Shown here: piece after piece, positions 9,747-18,909 of the stretch
How positions within the stretch are numbered: the stretch's first letter is position 1
How the letters are laid out: every line of letters begins with the position of its first letter
NCBI RefSeq assembly: GCF_027359415.1
Contig: NZ_CP114780.1
Coordinates: 1 to 64,000, forward strand
Direction: 5' to 3'
DNA: 64,000 nt
Origin: Prochlorococcus marinus str. MIT 0918
Lineage (GTDB): Bacteria > Cyanobacteriota > Cyanobacteriia > PCC-6307 > Cyanobiaceae
Position numbers and translations under genes: made by a program
The notes under the pieces: model-generated
Databases searched by the model: none
What the model was told of the DNA's origin: nothing
Seen by the model: only the letters and a program-made list of their open reading frames with translations

Positions 9747-10096
9747 TTATCAAGCTTCATCCGAGCCCTATTGCGTATCTCTGGGTTCATATGTTGGCTC
9801 CAAAGACTTATTACTGCAGTTATAGCAACAAGATCATCGCTAAACCCTGCTATAGGAATAAAGTCTGGCATTAAATCTATAGGCATTATCAAATATGTAA
9901 GTGCTGCAAGCAAAGATACCCTTGCTTGTGGAGGCGTTGAGGGGTCGACAACCATTTCAAAAGCTTCCAAAGCTGGCTTCGCAATAGTTCTTCCGGCTTT
10001 TTTTAATACTCTTCTGAAAACACCTTCATCTATAACAGAACTATCTATAACCTCTGCATCGAGAACTTGCTGATCTTTTTTGTTGGCTTCAGGCAT
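9731..10096 (-). CDS. DUF1232 (YkvA-like) membrane protein
   Basis: A 121-residue protein with the DUF1232 core LAALTYLIMPIDLMPDFIP (about 65-83), which places a hairpin of hydrophobic residues around the PxDxxPD signature, followed by a second hydrophobic segment GFSDDLVAITAVISLW. The family is common in bacteria and of unknown function. It overlaps the next gene downstream, suggesting cotranscription. Confidence 0.82.
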   Translation of the reverse strand: MPEANKKDQQVLDAEVIDSSVIDEGVFRRVLKKAGRTIAKPALEAFEMVVDPSTPPQARVSLLAALTYLIMPIDLMPDFIPIAGFSDDLVAITAVISLWSQHMNPEIRNRARMKLDKWFPL

Positions 10097-10146
10097 GTTT
10101 CTAAAGTCCTTGAATATGTTGCATTGAGGCTTTTAAGAACATTAAG

Positions 10147-11079
10147 TTATTGATCTTGGATAACTCCTTCAACTAGACCTGATTCGATACCTGTTCTTCG
10201 TAATTTTCTAAGTGCTCTTTGTACAACTTGCCTGCAATACTCTCTACTGCAGTTCATATGTTTGGCAACTTCTGCAAGTGTTCTCCATTCATTAGTTCCA
10301 TCAAGTCCAAATCTAAGACTAACAATAGTTCTTTCTTTAGGGGTGAGATTCGCTTTGTTGAGTAAAGACCAGGCGGAAGCATTTCGTTCGGCAAGCTCTG
10401 CAAGTTCCATTGGCGGTGTTTCCTCACTAGGTAAAACATCGCCTAGCTCAGAGGGGTCAGATTTAGATTGCACTACTCCTTGAAGACTGACAGTAATGCT
10501 GCGAAGTTCACATTCTAAGAGCTCCTCTACTTCTTCTTTAGTGATCTTTAATTTTTCCCCTAGTTGTTGAGAAGAAGCAATTGTCCCATTTTCTTGCATT
10601 AATTGAGATTTAGCAGCTCTTAGCTTTGTAAGCTTTTCATTGATATTTACAGGGATCCTTATAGTTCTGCTTTGTGTAGATAAAGCTCTGTTTAGACCTT
10701 GTCTAATCCACCAGTATGCATATGTAGAAAAACGGTGCCCTCTCTTGGGATCGTATTTCTCCACTGCTCTTGTTAGCCCTAATGTCCCTTCCTGAATTAA
10801 ATCTAAAAGGTCAAGACCTTTCCCTTGATACCTTTTAGCTAAATTAACTACGAGCCTGAGATTGGCAGTGATCATGAGGTTTTTAGCCTTTTCCCCTGTC
10901 TTAATTGTTGTTTTTTCTGCAGTTGTAAAGTTGCATTTTGGCCCTTGATTACCAGCGAGATTACAGCGTTCTGTAAGAGCTATCATTTCTTGAACTTTTC
11001 TTCCCATGGTAAGTTCTTCCTCTGGTGTTAAGAGAGGATGGCGTCCTATTTCCCCAAGGAAATCACTTAGCGAACTCAC
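10147..11079 (-). CDS. RpoD-family group 2 sigma factor
   Basis: A 310-residue sigma-70 protein without the N-terminal region 1.1, typical of cyanobacterial group 2 sigma factors. Region 1.2 is at about 3-30 (DFLGEIGRHPLLTPEEE), region 2 at about 70-140 with the promoter-melting and -10 recognition segments (GLDLLDLIQEGTLGL, FSTYAYWWIRQGLNRAL), region 3 follows, and region 4.2 ends with the -35 helix-turn-helix TLAEVAKHMNCSREYCRQVV. The start is GTG. It directs RNA polymerase to an alternative promoter set. A 17-bp inverted repeat lies about 110-160 bp upstream of its start. Confidence 0.93.
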   Translation of the reverse strand: MSSLSDFLGEIGRHPLLTPEEELTMGRKVQEMIALTERCNLAGNQGPKCNFTTAEKTTIKTGEKAKNLMITANLRLVVNLAKRYQGKGLDLLDLIQEGTLGLTRAVEKYDPKRGHRFSTYAYWWIRQGLNRALSTQSRTIRIPVNINEKLTKLRAAKSQLMQENGTIASSQQLGEKLKITKEEVEELLECELRSITVSLQGVVQSKSDPSELGDVLPSEETPPMELAELAERNASAWSLLNKANLTPKERTIVSLRFGLDGTNEWRTLAEVAKHMNCSREYCRQVVQRALRKLRRTGIESGLVEGVIQDQ

Positions 11080-11190
11080 AATTTAAAACTCCTTAATACT
11101 TAAAATCTAGGTCGAAAGTATTAACTTTCTTAAGTCGTAATGAATAGTTTCTAATTCATTTTGTTTTTAGAAGGTTTCTTTATTTTGAAT

Positions 11191-11237
11191 ATTCCTGTAA
11201 TAACTAGCCACTTTTGTTTGCTAGTTATTACAGGAAT
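11191..11237. repeat. perfect 17-bp inverted repeat between divergent genes
   Basis: ATTCCTGTAATAACTAG at 11191-11207 is repeated exactly in inverse orientation at 11221-11237, with a 13-base loop. It lies between the divergent sigma factor gene (start 11079) and the DUF2214 gene (start 11271). It could be a transcript hairpin or a dimeric operator. There is no T-run directly after either arm, so a simple terminator is less likely. Confidence 0.75.
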
Positions 11238-11270
11238 GACATCTTTTCGCTTAGATTTTTAAGTCATTAC

Positions 11271-11762
11271 ATGACTCCTATGCCTTTTGGTTTTGTTTTT
11301 GAGCTCAAAGCTCTCAATAGTGCATTAGTTGCATATGTTCATTACTTAAGCATCCTTTTATGTTTTGGAGCTTTAATTTTTGAAAGGCTTTCCTTAAAAG
11401 TCGAATTGAGTAGGAAAGAAGCAATCTCAATAATTGTTGCCGATGTTATCTATGGCTTGGCTGGGGTCATGTTAATAATTACTGGAATCATGAGGGTTAG
11501 ATATTTTGGACAAGGAGCAGAATTTTACGTCCACAACCCCTTGTTTTGGCTGAAAGTAGCTCTATATATAGCTGTTGGGCTTTTATCACTATATCCAACT
11601 ATTACATATATATTATGGGCTATACCCATAAGTAAAAATAATCTTCCTAATTTAACTTTAGAATTGGTAAAAAGATTTCGTATGATTTTAAATATTGAGC
11701 TTCTTGGTTTTTCATTAATACCTTTACTAGCTACTATTATGGCTAGAGGGATTGGACTATAA
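11271..11762 (+). CDS. DUF2214 family membrane protein
   Basis: A 163-residue membrane protein with four predicted helices. Motifs include YVHYLSILLCFGALIFER in the first helix, DVIYGLAGVMLIITGIMRVRYFGQG in the second and FWLKVALYIAVGLLSLYPT in the third, as in DUF2214 proteins. The conserved His and Arg residues facing the membrane suggest heme or quinone handling, but that is inference. The frame is open back to 11214, inside the inverted repeat. The ATG at 11271 is chosen because the upstream residues are not family-like. Confidence 0.75.
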   Translation: MTPMPFGFVFELKALNSALVAYVHYLSILLCFGALIFERLSLKVELSRKEAISIIVADVIYGLAGVMLIITGIMRVRYFGQGAEFYVHNPLFWLKVALYIAVGLLSLYPTITYILWAIPISKNNLPNLTLELVKRFRMILNIELLGFSLIPLLATIMARGIGL

Positions 11763-11835
11763 ATTACTTAATTATATCTAGAGTTTAGTTTGAACAAAAT
11801 AGATAAACTTTTGTACTCAACTTTGCTTTCGAATT

Positions 11836-12498
11836 CTAATTTTTCCTTCTTTGGGCAAGGACTTCTAATACATCTCTCCAATTAACTTGGTTATAGCTAA
11901 GAGCTACTTGTATATGAAAAATCAAATCAGCAGCTTCATTTGCAATTGACAATTTATCTTTGTCTTTGCATGCCATGACAAATTCAGAACCTTCTTCTCC
12001 AATTTTTTTTAGGATTTTATTATCACCGCCATTTAAAAGACTATTTGTGTAACTTTGTTTTTTAGGGTTTATAGATCTGTCTTGGATGATATTGAATAAT
12101 TCACTACATGCATCTGCAGGAGGCAAAAGGAAGTCGAGCTTGTTTTCATTAATAGAATTCTGCTCAGGATCATTATAAAAGCAACTTCTTGCCCCTGTAT
12201 GACAGGCTTTTGAGCCAATTTGCTTAATTGAGATGACTATTGCATCTGAATCACAATCAAACCTGATTCCTTTCAATGTTTGAGTATTGCCACTGGTTTC
12301 TCCTTTGCGCCAAAGTTTATTTCTTGATCTACTCCAATAGTGAACTTCGCCTGTCTTAAGAGTTTCTTTTAAAGAAGTTTCATTCATCCAAGCCATCATA
12401 AGGATTGCTCCATCAAGCCAATCTTGGGCAATAACTGGTATCAGGCCTTTTTCATTAAAACGAAGTTGTTTGATGAAATCTTGTCTGAATTGCGTCAT
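11836..12498 (-). CDS. hisIE: bifunctional phosphoribosyl-AMP cyclohydrolase / phosphoribosyl-ATP pyrophosphatase
   Basis: A fused HisI-HisE enzyme for the second and third steps of histidine synthesis. The N-terminal HisI domain (about 1-115) has WMNETSLKETLKTGEVHYWS, the metal-binding CDSDA and CHTGARSCFY motifs. The C-terminal HisE domain (about 125-220) has SYTNSLLNGG and the pyrophosphatase motif KILKKIGEEGSEFVMA with metal-binding glutamates. The 220-residue length is normal. It stands alone, convergent with the DUF2214 gene. Confidence 0.96.
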   Translation of the reverse strand: MTQFRQDFIKQLRFNEKGLIPVIAQDWLDGAILMMAWMNETSLKETLKTGEVHYWSRSRNKLWRKGETSGNTQTLKGIRFDCDSDAIVISIKQIGSKACHTGARSCFYNDPEQNSINENKLDFLLPPADACSELFNIIQDRSINPKKQSYTNSLLNGGDNKILKKIGEEGSEFVMACKDKDKLSIANEAADLIFHIQVALSYNQVNWRDVLEVLAQRRKN

Positions 12499-12574
12499 AT
12501 TCTTAGATTAATAAAAGAGAGCTTTTGGCGATGGGGCAATGATTCTCTTAGTGAGTTTTACAAGTAATTATTAG

Positions 12575-13063
12575 ATGCCTAATCAAATTACTGGATTTAC
12601 GTGTAGCAAGCATTTTGAAGGCTACCCTTGTTGTCATAGACAATGGAAACATCCTGGCCATTGTAGTTTTGTCCATGGATATAGTAGAAGCTTTACTTTT
12701 TGGTTTAGATCAAACAGATTAGACGAGTTTGGATTTGTTGTTGATTTTTCTAGTCTTCATTCATTAGAAAGAAAATTGAAAGAATATTTTGACCATACAT
12801 TTTTAGTAAATGAAGATGATCCTCTTCTAACAAAATGGCAACAACTTCATTCAGAAAAAGCTTTGGATTTAAGGATTATGAAAAATGTTGGAATGGAATC
12901 TACTGCACAATTGATTTGGGAATGGGCAAATGCGATATTGATGGAGAGAGATGCTGGCAGAACTTGTTGTTGGCGAGCCGAAGCAAAAGAAAATGATTTG
13001 AATTCAGCTTGTTTTGAATCAACTCCTGATTGGTTTGACGTTGTAGAAATTAATTCTTTATAA
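12575..13063 (+). CDS. 6-pyruvoyl-tetrahydropterin synthase / QueD family protein
   Basis: A 162-residue T-fold protein. The family converts dihydroneopterin triphosphate to 6-pyruvoyl-tetrahydropterin or 6-carboxytetrahydropterin. The zinc and catalytic region is present but unusual: a His in SKHFEGY, a Cys in HCSFVHGYSRSF and the single HGY where the family normally has HGH, so one canonical zinc histidine is Tyr. The later FVVDFSSLHSLE and DHTFL segments match the family. It diverges from hisIE across about 75 bp. No other queuosine gene is in the window. Confidence 0.8.
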   Translation: MPNQITGFTCSKHFEGYPCCHRQWKHPGHCSFVHGYSRSFTFWFRSNRLDEFGFVVDFSSLHSLERKLKEYFDHTFLVNEDDPLLTKWQQLHSEKALDLRIMKNVGMESTAQLIWEWANAILMERDAGRTCCWRAEAKENDLNSACFESTPDWFDVVEINSL

Positions 13064-13441
13064 GATGGTCTATAGAGGAGAAAAACTTTATAAAATTTAT
13101 TCCAAAGTTTATTAAAGCAATCATGTAGAAGAATTATTTTTCTTAAGTCTTCTTAGTCTTGATCTCTATTCTTTCCTTTCTTCTCTCAGAAGAATATCAC
13201 CATCCATGGGGAAGCTAAATTGCAAATCTAAATTTTTTTTTGTATTTCATGGCTTGTCTCACCCAATATTTGATGTCAATCATTGTTTCTTTCCTTGAAA
13301 CGGTTTTCTGGATTCCTTTCTCATCAACACTTCTACTTATTCCTCTAGGATTGAAAATCGTTTGTCTATGAGTTTTCTAAGTTTATTTTTTGTGACTTTT
13401 GAACTGAATACGGGTTTTATTTTTTAGGCATGGGTTTGTGA
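13064..13441. other. intergenic stretch with a possible gene remnant
   Basis: About 380 bases between the QueD-like gene and crtH. On the minus strand, a frame open from about 13378 to a stop at 13215 reads protein-like (for example RKETMIDIKYWVRQAMKYKK) but has only a late ATG and no ribosome binding site that I can see. It may be a decayed gene. Nothing else is recognised here. Confidence 0.35.
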
Positions 13442-14995
13442 TTATTTTGGTAGGGCCCATGAATTAATTCCTAATTCTGAACCTATCTTATGAGCACATG
13501 CAAATCCACTAAAAGCAACAGCATTTAGACCTTGCCCTGGGAAACATGAATCGCCAACACAATAAAAACTTTTAATGGCTGTGCTATTAAAAGGCATTGT
13601 TAATAAGCCAGGTAGAGGTATTGATGGAATAGGTCCATAACTCCCTTGGTATCTCCCAAGGAATCTACGGTGACTTTTTGGGGTTCCAATTTCTTTATGG
13701 TCAATATTCTCTTGTAAATTTGGAAATAACTTTTCTATTTTTGATATAAGACGATTACCATCCAATTCTTTCTTTTTTGCATAGTTTGACGGACTTAATG
13801 AATTCCATTCTTTTATTGATGATGGTGTAAATGCATGAATGATGTGATGTCCTGACGGAGCGAGAGATTTGTCTAGAAGTGTTGGGATTGAGATAAAAAT
13901 GACTCCTTGCTCATCTTCCATTCTCTGCCAATTGTCAACAATTAAGTGATGGCAATGGCTATCTTGAGGGATGCAATGATCTTTCACGCCAAGATGAATG
14001 GACAAGAAAGAAGGAGAAGCTTTATATCGATTGTTCCATTTTTTTTCGGCAGTTGGCACATCTTTTGAAGGGATTAAAGGTTCTTTTATTCCATCTCCTC
14101 CAAAAGTATTCCAGCGTGTTGCATTGGAAATAATTGTTTTGGCATAAAGCTTTTCTCCATTTGCAAGCTTAACTCCAATGGCACGTTTATCTTTTAAAAG
14201 AACATTGGTGACTCTTGATTTATATAAGATTCTTCCACCTTTTTTTTCTAAACCCTTAACTAACTTTTGAGCTATCATCCCTACTCCGCCTTTTGGATAG
14301 TTAATCCCTCCATAATGTCGATCTGAGAAAACCATCCCAGCATTAATCATTGGTGTTTGAGCTGCTGGCATTACAGACCAGCAGAAGCATTCGATGTCTA
14401 TAAAACGCAATAAACTTTCATCCTTTATATATTTACGAGCTATATCTCCAACGTTAAAAGGAAGCCAGCGTGCGAGCCCTAGGCAAGCTAAAGGTGCTTT
14501 AAAGAAAACCTTTGCTAGATATTTAGGATCTTCTATAGAAAGCAAAGGCATTGAGTTGAGGCAATTAAATACATTCCAGCAGACTTTATAGAAGGATTGG
14601 ATACCTTTCTTTTCATGAGGGAACAGAATAGTTAAGTTAGAAATGAAACTTCTAAAATCTCTATCTACAACTACTGTGTCTCCTTCTGGTAGGTGATAAA
14701 CAAGTTGAACAGGGTCTGGTATGGTCTCACATGCTTCTCCGGCATCTAAGAGTGCTCTGGTTAACAGATTAGTGTAACCTTGATTTCCAAAACCAAAGAT
14801 CATTGAAGCTCCTACATCAAAGGTATATCCATTTCTGTGAAAAGCACCACTGCTTCCTCCAGGGATTGTGTAGCTTTCTAGGACAAGAACTTTAGCTCCT
14901 TTGGCAGATAATTGTGTAGCAGTAACAAGTCCCCCAATCCCTGACCCAATAACAATTGCATCCCAAAGCTTTTCTTTGTTTTTAGTATTAATCAT
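13442..14995 (-). CDS. crtH: carotenoid (prolycopene) isomerase CrtH
   Basis: A 517-residue FAD-dependent isomerase of the phytoene desaturase superfamily. CrtISO/CrtH converts tetra-cis-lycopene to all-trans-lycopene in carotenoid synthesis at the membrane. The dinucleotide fold IVIGSGIGGLVTATQL is at about 15-30, the family's second motif SSGAFHRNGYTFDVGASMIFGFG follows, and the C-terminal FAD segment is FYCVGDSCFPGQGLNAVAFSG. The length and the Ser-Met-Ile-Phe pattern favour CrtH over CrtP or CrtQ. trmFO lies three bases upstream in the same orientation. Confidence 0.92.
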   Translation of the reverse strand: MINTKNKEKLWDAIVIGSGIGGLVTATQLSAKGAKVLVLESYTIPGGSSGAFHRNGYTFDVGASMIFGFGNQGYTNLLTRALLDAGEACETIPDPVQLVYHLPEGDTVVVDRDFRSFISNLTILFPHEKKGIQSFYKVCWNVFNCLNSMPLLSIEDPKYLAKVFFKAPLACLGLARWLPFNVGDIARKYIKDESLLRFIDIECFCWSVMPAAQTPMINAGMVFSDRHYGGINYPKGGVGMIAQKLVKGLEKKGGRILYKSRVTNVLLKDKRAIGVKLANGEKLYAKTIISNATRWNTFGGDGIKEPLIPSKDVPTAEKKWNNRYKASPSFLSIHLGVKDHCIPQDSHCHHLIVDNWQRMEDEQGVIFISIPTLLDKSLAPSGHHIIHAFTPSSIKEWNSLSPSNYAKKKELDGNRLISKIEKLFPNLQENIDHKEIGTPKSHRRFLGRYQGSYGPIPSIPLPGLLTMPFNSTAIKSFYCVGDSCFPGQGLNAVAFSGFACAHKIGSELGINSWALPK

Positions 14996-14998
14996 TGT

Positions 14999-16384
14999 TT
15001 AATCAAAGTTAATGTAAGTTTTTTTGAAAGTTTTGATGTCATTTAGTGCTCTGTCACGATAAGCACCATACCGAAGACGCTTTTCGCGTATTCGAATTGT
15101 TAACTCTGGTAGCAGACCAAAATTCGGTGGCATTGGTTGGAATTGGCTTTTTTGAATTGGCTTCTGAATTGTTTTGGTGGAGCTTATGAAATCAGTTAGA
15201 GCTCCAATCATTGTTGTTTTGGGAAGTGTTATGGGACTTTTGCCCATTGCTAATAATGCTGCATTTGTTCCTGCTAACCACCCTCCTGCTATTGCAGCTG
15301 AATAGCCTTCAGTTCCTGTAATTTGTCCAGCGGCAAAAAGGGTTGGTCTGTCTTTAAATTGTAAAGTTGGGTTTAACAACTTTGGAGACTCAAGGAATGT
15401 ATTTCTATGCATAACCCCAAAACGAATGAAACTTACATTTGCTAAACCAGGAATCATTTGGATAATTCTTTTTTGTTCTCCCCATTTGAGATTTGTTTGA
15501 AATCCAACTAAGTTCCACAGACGGCCATTTTTGTCTTCTTTTCGCAATTGAACTACGGCATAAGCTCGTTTCCTCTTTCTTAATTCTTTATCAAATAAAT
15601 CACCCCATCGTTTATCCCAAAGGCCTATTGGTTTTAATGGGCCATATCTCATCGTTTCTTCGCCTCTGCGAGCTAGTTCTTCTATGGGTAAGCATCCTTC
15701 GAAAAAATTCGCATCGTTTTTATCAAAATCTTTAAGTTCTGCTTGTTCCGCATTTATTAACTCATCTCTAAACGATTTGTATTCCTCTTCATTCATTGGA
15801 CAATTAATATAGTCAGCATCTCCTTTGTCATATCTGCTGGCTCGAAAAGCAATAGAGAAATCTATACCTTCTCCCTCAATAATTGGACTCGCTGCATCAA
15901 AAAAATGGCAATTTTCAATACCGGTAAAGTTTTTTAGATCTTTAGTTAAGCTTTCACTAGTTAGTGGCCCTGTCGCGATAACACTAATAGCATTTTTAAA
16001 AGGAAGTTTTTTTAGTTCTTTTCTTTCAATTGTTATTAGTGGATGAGCAGATAAGGTTTTTGTTATGTAATGACTAAATTCTGATCTGTCAACAGCAAGG
16101 GCTCCTCCTGCTGGAATGGAATGATTATCTGCTGTTTTTATAACGAAAGAATTTAGTTCTCTTAATTCTTGGTGAAGTAAACCAGCAGCTCTGTCACTAC
16201 TAAGAGCTCCAAAACTGTTACTGCAAACTAGTTCTGCAAAATTATTTGAATGATGCGCTGGAGATTTATGAACTGGCCTCATCTCAATTAATTTAACCTG
16301 CAGACCAGCTTTTGCAATTTGCCATGCAGCTTCAGCTCCTGCCAATCCTGCTCCAATAACTATTAATGGGGAGGACTGAGGCAA
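14999..16384 (-). CDS. trmFO: methylenetetrahydrofolate-tRNA-(uracil-5-)-methyltransferase TrmFO
   Basis: The folate- and FAD-dependent enzyme that makes ribothymidine at position 54 of tRNA. The N-terminal FAD motif [16 protein letters not shown] is at about 9-24, followed by the family signature [22 protein letters not shown] with the cysteine used in flavin chemistry, and [11 protein letters not shown]. The C-terminal [22 protein letters not shown] closes the FAD site. The 461-residue length is normal. crtH follows three bases later, so the two are likely one transcript. Confidence 0.95.
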   Translation of the reverse strand: MPQSSPLIVIGAGLAGAEAAWQIAKAGLQVKLIEMRPVHKSPAHHSNNFAELVCSNSFGALSSDRAAGLLHQELRELNSFVIKTADNHSIPAGGALAVDRSEFSHYITKTLSAHPLITIERKELKKLPFKNAISVIATGPLTSESLTKDLKNFTGIENCHFFDAASPIIEGEGIDFSIAFRASRYDKGDADYINCPMNEEEYKSFRDELINAEQAELKDFDKNDANFFEGCLPIEELARRGEETMRYGPLKPIGLWDKRWGDLFDKELRKRKRAYAVVQLRKEDKNGRLWNLVGFQTNLKWGEQKRIIQMIPGLANVSFIRFGVMHRNTFLESPKLLNPTLQFKDRPTLFAAGQITGTEGYSAAIAGGWLAGTNAALLAMGKSPITLPKTTMIGALTDFISSTKTIQKPIQKSQFQPMPPNFGLLPELTIRIREKRLRYGAYRDRALNDIKTFKKTYINFD

Positions 16385-16432
16385 AAGAAAAGCATAGAGA
16401 GACTATTTTATTTTTAGCCTCTATCAGTGGTC

Positions 16433-16558
16433 TTAGAAAGCATTGTTTTGGTCGTCAAACTGACGAGACCATTGCTCTCTTGCAGGCTTCTGAATATTAA
16501 ATACTACCCAGGTGACTGCTGCGAGGATTGGGAGGGCAACGACTAGGAGATTAAGCAT
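16433..16558 (-). CDS. psbY: probable photosystem II protein Y
   Basis: A 41-residue single-helix protein reading [20 protein letters not shown] and then [10 protein letters not shown]. The pattern of a hydrophobic [10 protein letters not shown] helix, a conserved Trp and a following F-N-I with a charged C-terminal tail matches small PsbY proteins, which sit at the edge of photosystem II near cytochrome b559. The call rests on pattern recognition over a very short sequence. It lies 48 bp upstream of trmFO in the same orientation. Confidence 0.62.
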   Translation of the reverse strand: MLNLLVVALPILAAVTWVVFNIQKPAREQWSRQFDDQNNAF

Positions 16559-16708
16559 GATTGCATTTGATTTCGTGTGATCCTACAGAAAAGAGGTGGA
16601 AAATTGTCATTTGTAATTGAATTAATTTAATCAAATACGTTTTCTGATCGTTTTTAAACAAAATTGTAAGATGACAACTTGCGAATGTACCTTTAAGGTT
16701 CACTATGG

Positions 16709-16780
16709 GGGTCGCTAGCTCAGCGGTAGAGCATCCGGCTTTTAACCGGCTGGTCCTGAGTTCGAATCTCAGGCGACCCA
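16709..16780 (+). tRNA. tRNA-Lys (anticodon TTT)
   Basis: The 72-base cloverleaf has acceptor stem GGGTCGC/GCGACCC, D-stem GCTC/GAGC, anticodon loop CTTTTAA (anticodon TTT), a five-base variable loop and T-arm CTGAG-TTCGAAT-CTCAG. The discriminator is A and CCA is not encoded. Confidence 0.96.
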
Positions 16781-16808
16781 TTAATTTATTCCAAATACAT
16801 TGCTTGTA

Positions 16809-17165
16809 ATGAGATATCGCCTAACCAGGCTTGCTCAACTTACTTATATTTTCTTTTTGTTGAATATAGATTTTGTTTATGGTGGATTAAATCATTTTAC
16901 TGAGAAGGATATTTATAAGGAATGGATAATTGAACAAAAATTCGATTCTGAAAAAAACCAAGTTTTTTGTAGGGCTTCAATTAAAGGATATGGAACGTGG
17001 TTTGGACAAAGAATTAGACTTGATAGAAAAGGTAAGCTTGTTTATCCATCTGGGATTTCGAGTAAAAGTCCTCTTAGGGAAAATGATCTTAAATATGTAA
17101 GAAAACTTCTTGAGAAGTGTCGCTCAAGTTTGCTTTATATCCCTGAAGACATCAAAGCTCAATAA
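16809..17165 (+). CDS. secreted conserved hypothetical protein
   Basis: About 118 residues with an N-terminal signal peptide (positively charged start, hydrophobic YIFFLLNIDFVYG, likely cleavage after the Gly). The mature part contains a patterned KGYGTWFGQRIRLDRKGKLVYP segment and a C-terminal acidic/basic helix. I do not recognise a family. The frame also allows a TTG at 16800, and the ATG at 16809 is preferred. It starts 28 bp after tRNA-Lys. Confidence 0.65.
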   Translation: MRYRLTRLAQLTYIFFLLNIDFVYGGLNHFTEKDIYKEWIIEQKFDSEKNQVFCRASIKGYGTWFGQRIRLDRKGKLVYPSGISSKSPLRENDLKYVRKLLEKCRSSLLYIPEDIKAQ

Positions 17166-17249
17166 AAATAGTGTGAGGAAAACCTTACAAAAACTCGATT
17201 AATCCAAGATTTGGGTGCTGGATAGGAATGGTTTTACTCAAATATTTAG

Positions 17250-17333
17250 ATGAAATTCTTTGCAGTTGGAATTGCTATTGCAGCTAATGTTTCTTTCTAT
17301 TTCTGGATGCTGCTTAATATCCAGTTACCTTGA
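17250..17333 (+). CDS. very small single-helix membrane protein
   Basis: A 27-residue reading frame, starting MKFFAVGIAIAANVSFYFWM, is a single membrane helix with almost no soluble part. Size and shape match the tiny photosynthetic or NDH-1 membrane subunits common in picocyanobacteria, but I cannot match it to a named one. The start is ATG. Low certainty because of length. Confidence 0.4.
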   Translation: MKFFAVGIAIAANVSFYFWMLLNIQLP

Positions 17334-17523
17334 TTAAGCAAAATAGTTTGTCTACTGAGTGAATCGCCAGAAGATTTTTCTTTTAATTCAAGCTTTTTAT
17401 GAATTCAACTTTTTTCTCAGTTCATATTAAGTATTAATAAAGGAAATTTCAGAGAGCAACTTTTTGGTCTTCTACGGCCTTTTAGGACTCATCCTGTTAG
17501 AGATGCATATATAAATAGATCAA

Positions 17524-17841
17524 ATGCCTAAGAAAAGTTCCATTGTCTCAAAATCAAGTCGTCCTTGGTTATTGCGATGGGCTGAGCCTGAAAGTGTCTT
17601 GGCTGTAATTCCTAAATCAAAAACCCAACGTTTGTCCAAGCAAGCTCAATTGGCAAATATTGATGCAGAGAGAGCAGTTAACCGAGCATTTCAACAAGAG
17701 CTTTTAAGAGCACAAGCAATAAGTGAAGCAATGTTTAAATCAGGAAAGGCTGTTAGATATAGCTTTGCAAGTTCTGGTAGAGAGCTCCTTTTACGTGTTA
17801 CAGCAATTCAAAAAAAAATAAAAAGATGGCTTAGCCCGTGA
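17524..17841 (+). CDS. conserved hypothetical basic protein
   Basis: A 105-residue basic protein with a Ser/Lys-rich start (MPKKSSIVSKSSRPWLLRW), a helical middle rich in Ala, Arg and Glu (AQLANIDAERAVNRAFQQEL) and a basic C-terminus (IQKKIKRWLSP). No membrane segment. Family not recognised. The start is ATG and the gene stands alone between short intergenic gaps. Confidence 0.65.
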   Translation: MPKKSSIVSKSSRPWLLRWAEPESVLAVIPKSKTQRLSKQAQLANIDAERAVNRAFQQELLRAQAISEAMFKSGKAVRYSFASSGRELLLRVTAIQKKIKRWLSP

Positions 17842-17950
17842 TCTCTTAACGTCAAATAAAGGTTTAATTTGGAATATATAGTTTTATCTGCTTAAAAATA
17901 GATTTATGTATATTCTTTAGAAGTAAATCATTTGATATTTTTTTATAACA

Positions 17951-18262
17951 ATGCAACTTTATGTTGTTACGTGGAAGTTTCAATCTCCCGAAGATCAATC
18001 ATTTGCTGCGGATGCTTTGATTGATTATGTTGAAAGTGGTCAAGCAGAGTCTATGCCAGAAGGCTATGAAAGACTTGCTTGGGTTCATACTCCTCAAGAT
18101 GGGACTGGAATAGTACTATGTAAAGCTAAAAGTGCATCTGTTCTATACAAAGTTTTTGGCCCTTGGCAGAAGAATTTTGGTATGATATGCGATTACAAAC
18201 CTGCTCTTACGACAGAAGAGTTTATTAATTTATCCAAGGATATAAATTCGAATAATAACTAA
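17951..18262 (+). CDS. DUF3303 family protein
   Basis: A 103-residue ferredoxin-like small protein beginning MQLYVVTWKFQSPEDQSFAA, with HTPQDGTGIVLCKAKSASVL and a C-terminal FGMICDYKPALTTEE. The same architecture is found at 39527-39799, so the window holds two DUF3303 paralogs. Such proteins are widespread in marine picocyanobacteria and have no known reaction. The start is ATG. Confidence 0.75.
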   Translation: MQLYVVTWKFQSPEDQSFAADALIDYVESGQAESMPEGYERLAWVHTPQDGTGIVLCKAKSASVLYKVFGPWQKNFGMICDYKPALTTEEFINLSKDINSNNN

Positions 18263-18345
18263 GTTTTAGATTATTTAATATTTAGAGAAATATATTAAAT
18301 AAATTTTGTCAAGATAATTATTTAATATTAATTTTGTTGATAGTT

Positions 18346-18525
18346 TTACCTGCGACGCTTTGTTCTGTTTTTTAGTCTTTGCTTCCTTTTGTATTTTTCA
18401 ACAGGAGTTTCGTGATGACGTATCCTCTTTAATTCATTAAAGATGCCAGCTTTTGACACTTCTCGTTTAAATCGACGAAGAGCTGATTCAATACCTTCGT
18501 TTTCACCAACCGTTACCTGAGTCAA
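18346..18525 (-). CDS. rpsU: 30S ribosomal protein S21
   Basis: S21 is the small basic protein of the 30S platform. The sequence [18 protein letters not shown], then [15 protein letters not shown] and the [12 protein letters not shown] tail are diagnostic. The frame continues upstream to an ATG at 18549, but cyanobacterial S21 begins at TQV, so a TTG at 18525 giving 59 residues is preferred. Confidence 0.92.
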   Translation of the reverse strand: MTQVTVGENEGIESALRRFKREVSKAGIFNELKRIRHHETPVEKYKRKQRLKNRTKRRR

Positions 18526-18743
18526 AAGAATCACATTAATGAATAACATACCTTAACAGGCATGGTTTACAGAAGACAATGGTTTTGTTTTTTTTTTGAA
18601 GTTAAAGGACAGTGTGATTTTTTTAATGATTGACCTATATTCGTCGACTTCTCAATGAGCGACAGGTTTTAAAACTATTCTGAACTTATCACCATAAAAA
18701 TATTTGATTTGGTTTCATGAGCACTTGAGAAATTGATTTAAAG

Positions 18744-18799
18744 AATAGCAATACAAAAAGGAGGAGCCTATACAGGCTCCTCCTTTTTGTATTGCTATT
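18744..18799. terminator. perfect 26-bp hairpin, likely bidirectional terminator
   Basis: AATAGCAATACAAAAAGGAG and the next six bases (18744-18769) pair perfectly with 18774-18799 across a four-base ATAC loop. The inner stem is GGAGGAGCCT/AGGCTCCTCC flanked by A5 and T5, the layout of a Rho-independent terminator working on both strands. No annotated gene ends beside it, which suggests an unannotated transcript on one side. The arms also include a Shine-Dalgarno-like AGGAGGAG. Confidence 0.75.
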
Positions 18800-18909
18800 T
18801 CAAGAAGAGATTATTTAAGAAAATAACAAATTGATTAAGAGGTTCGAAGCTTCTGGTTAGTGGCACGCCTGGGGCCAAAATTCTAGTTTTAAGGCTTTAT
18901 CTCCTGAAA

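Noticed and set aside
16551-16781. 76-codon minus-strand frame across tRNA-Lys
   Set aside because: It overlaps the tRNA and the psbY-like start region and is most likely chance.
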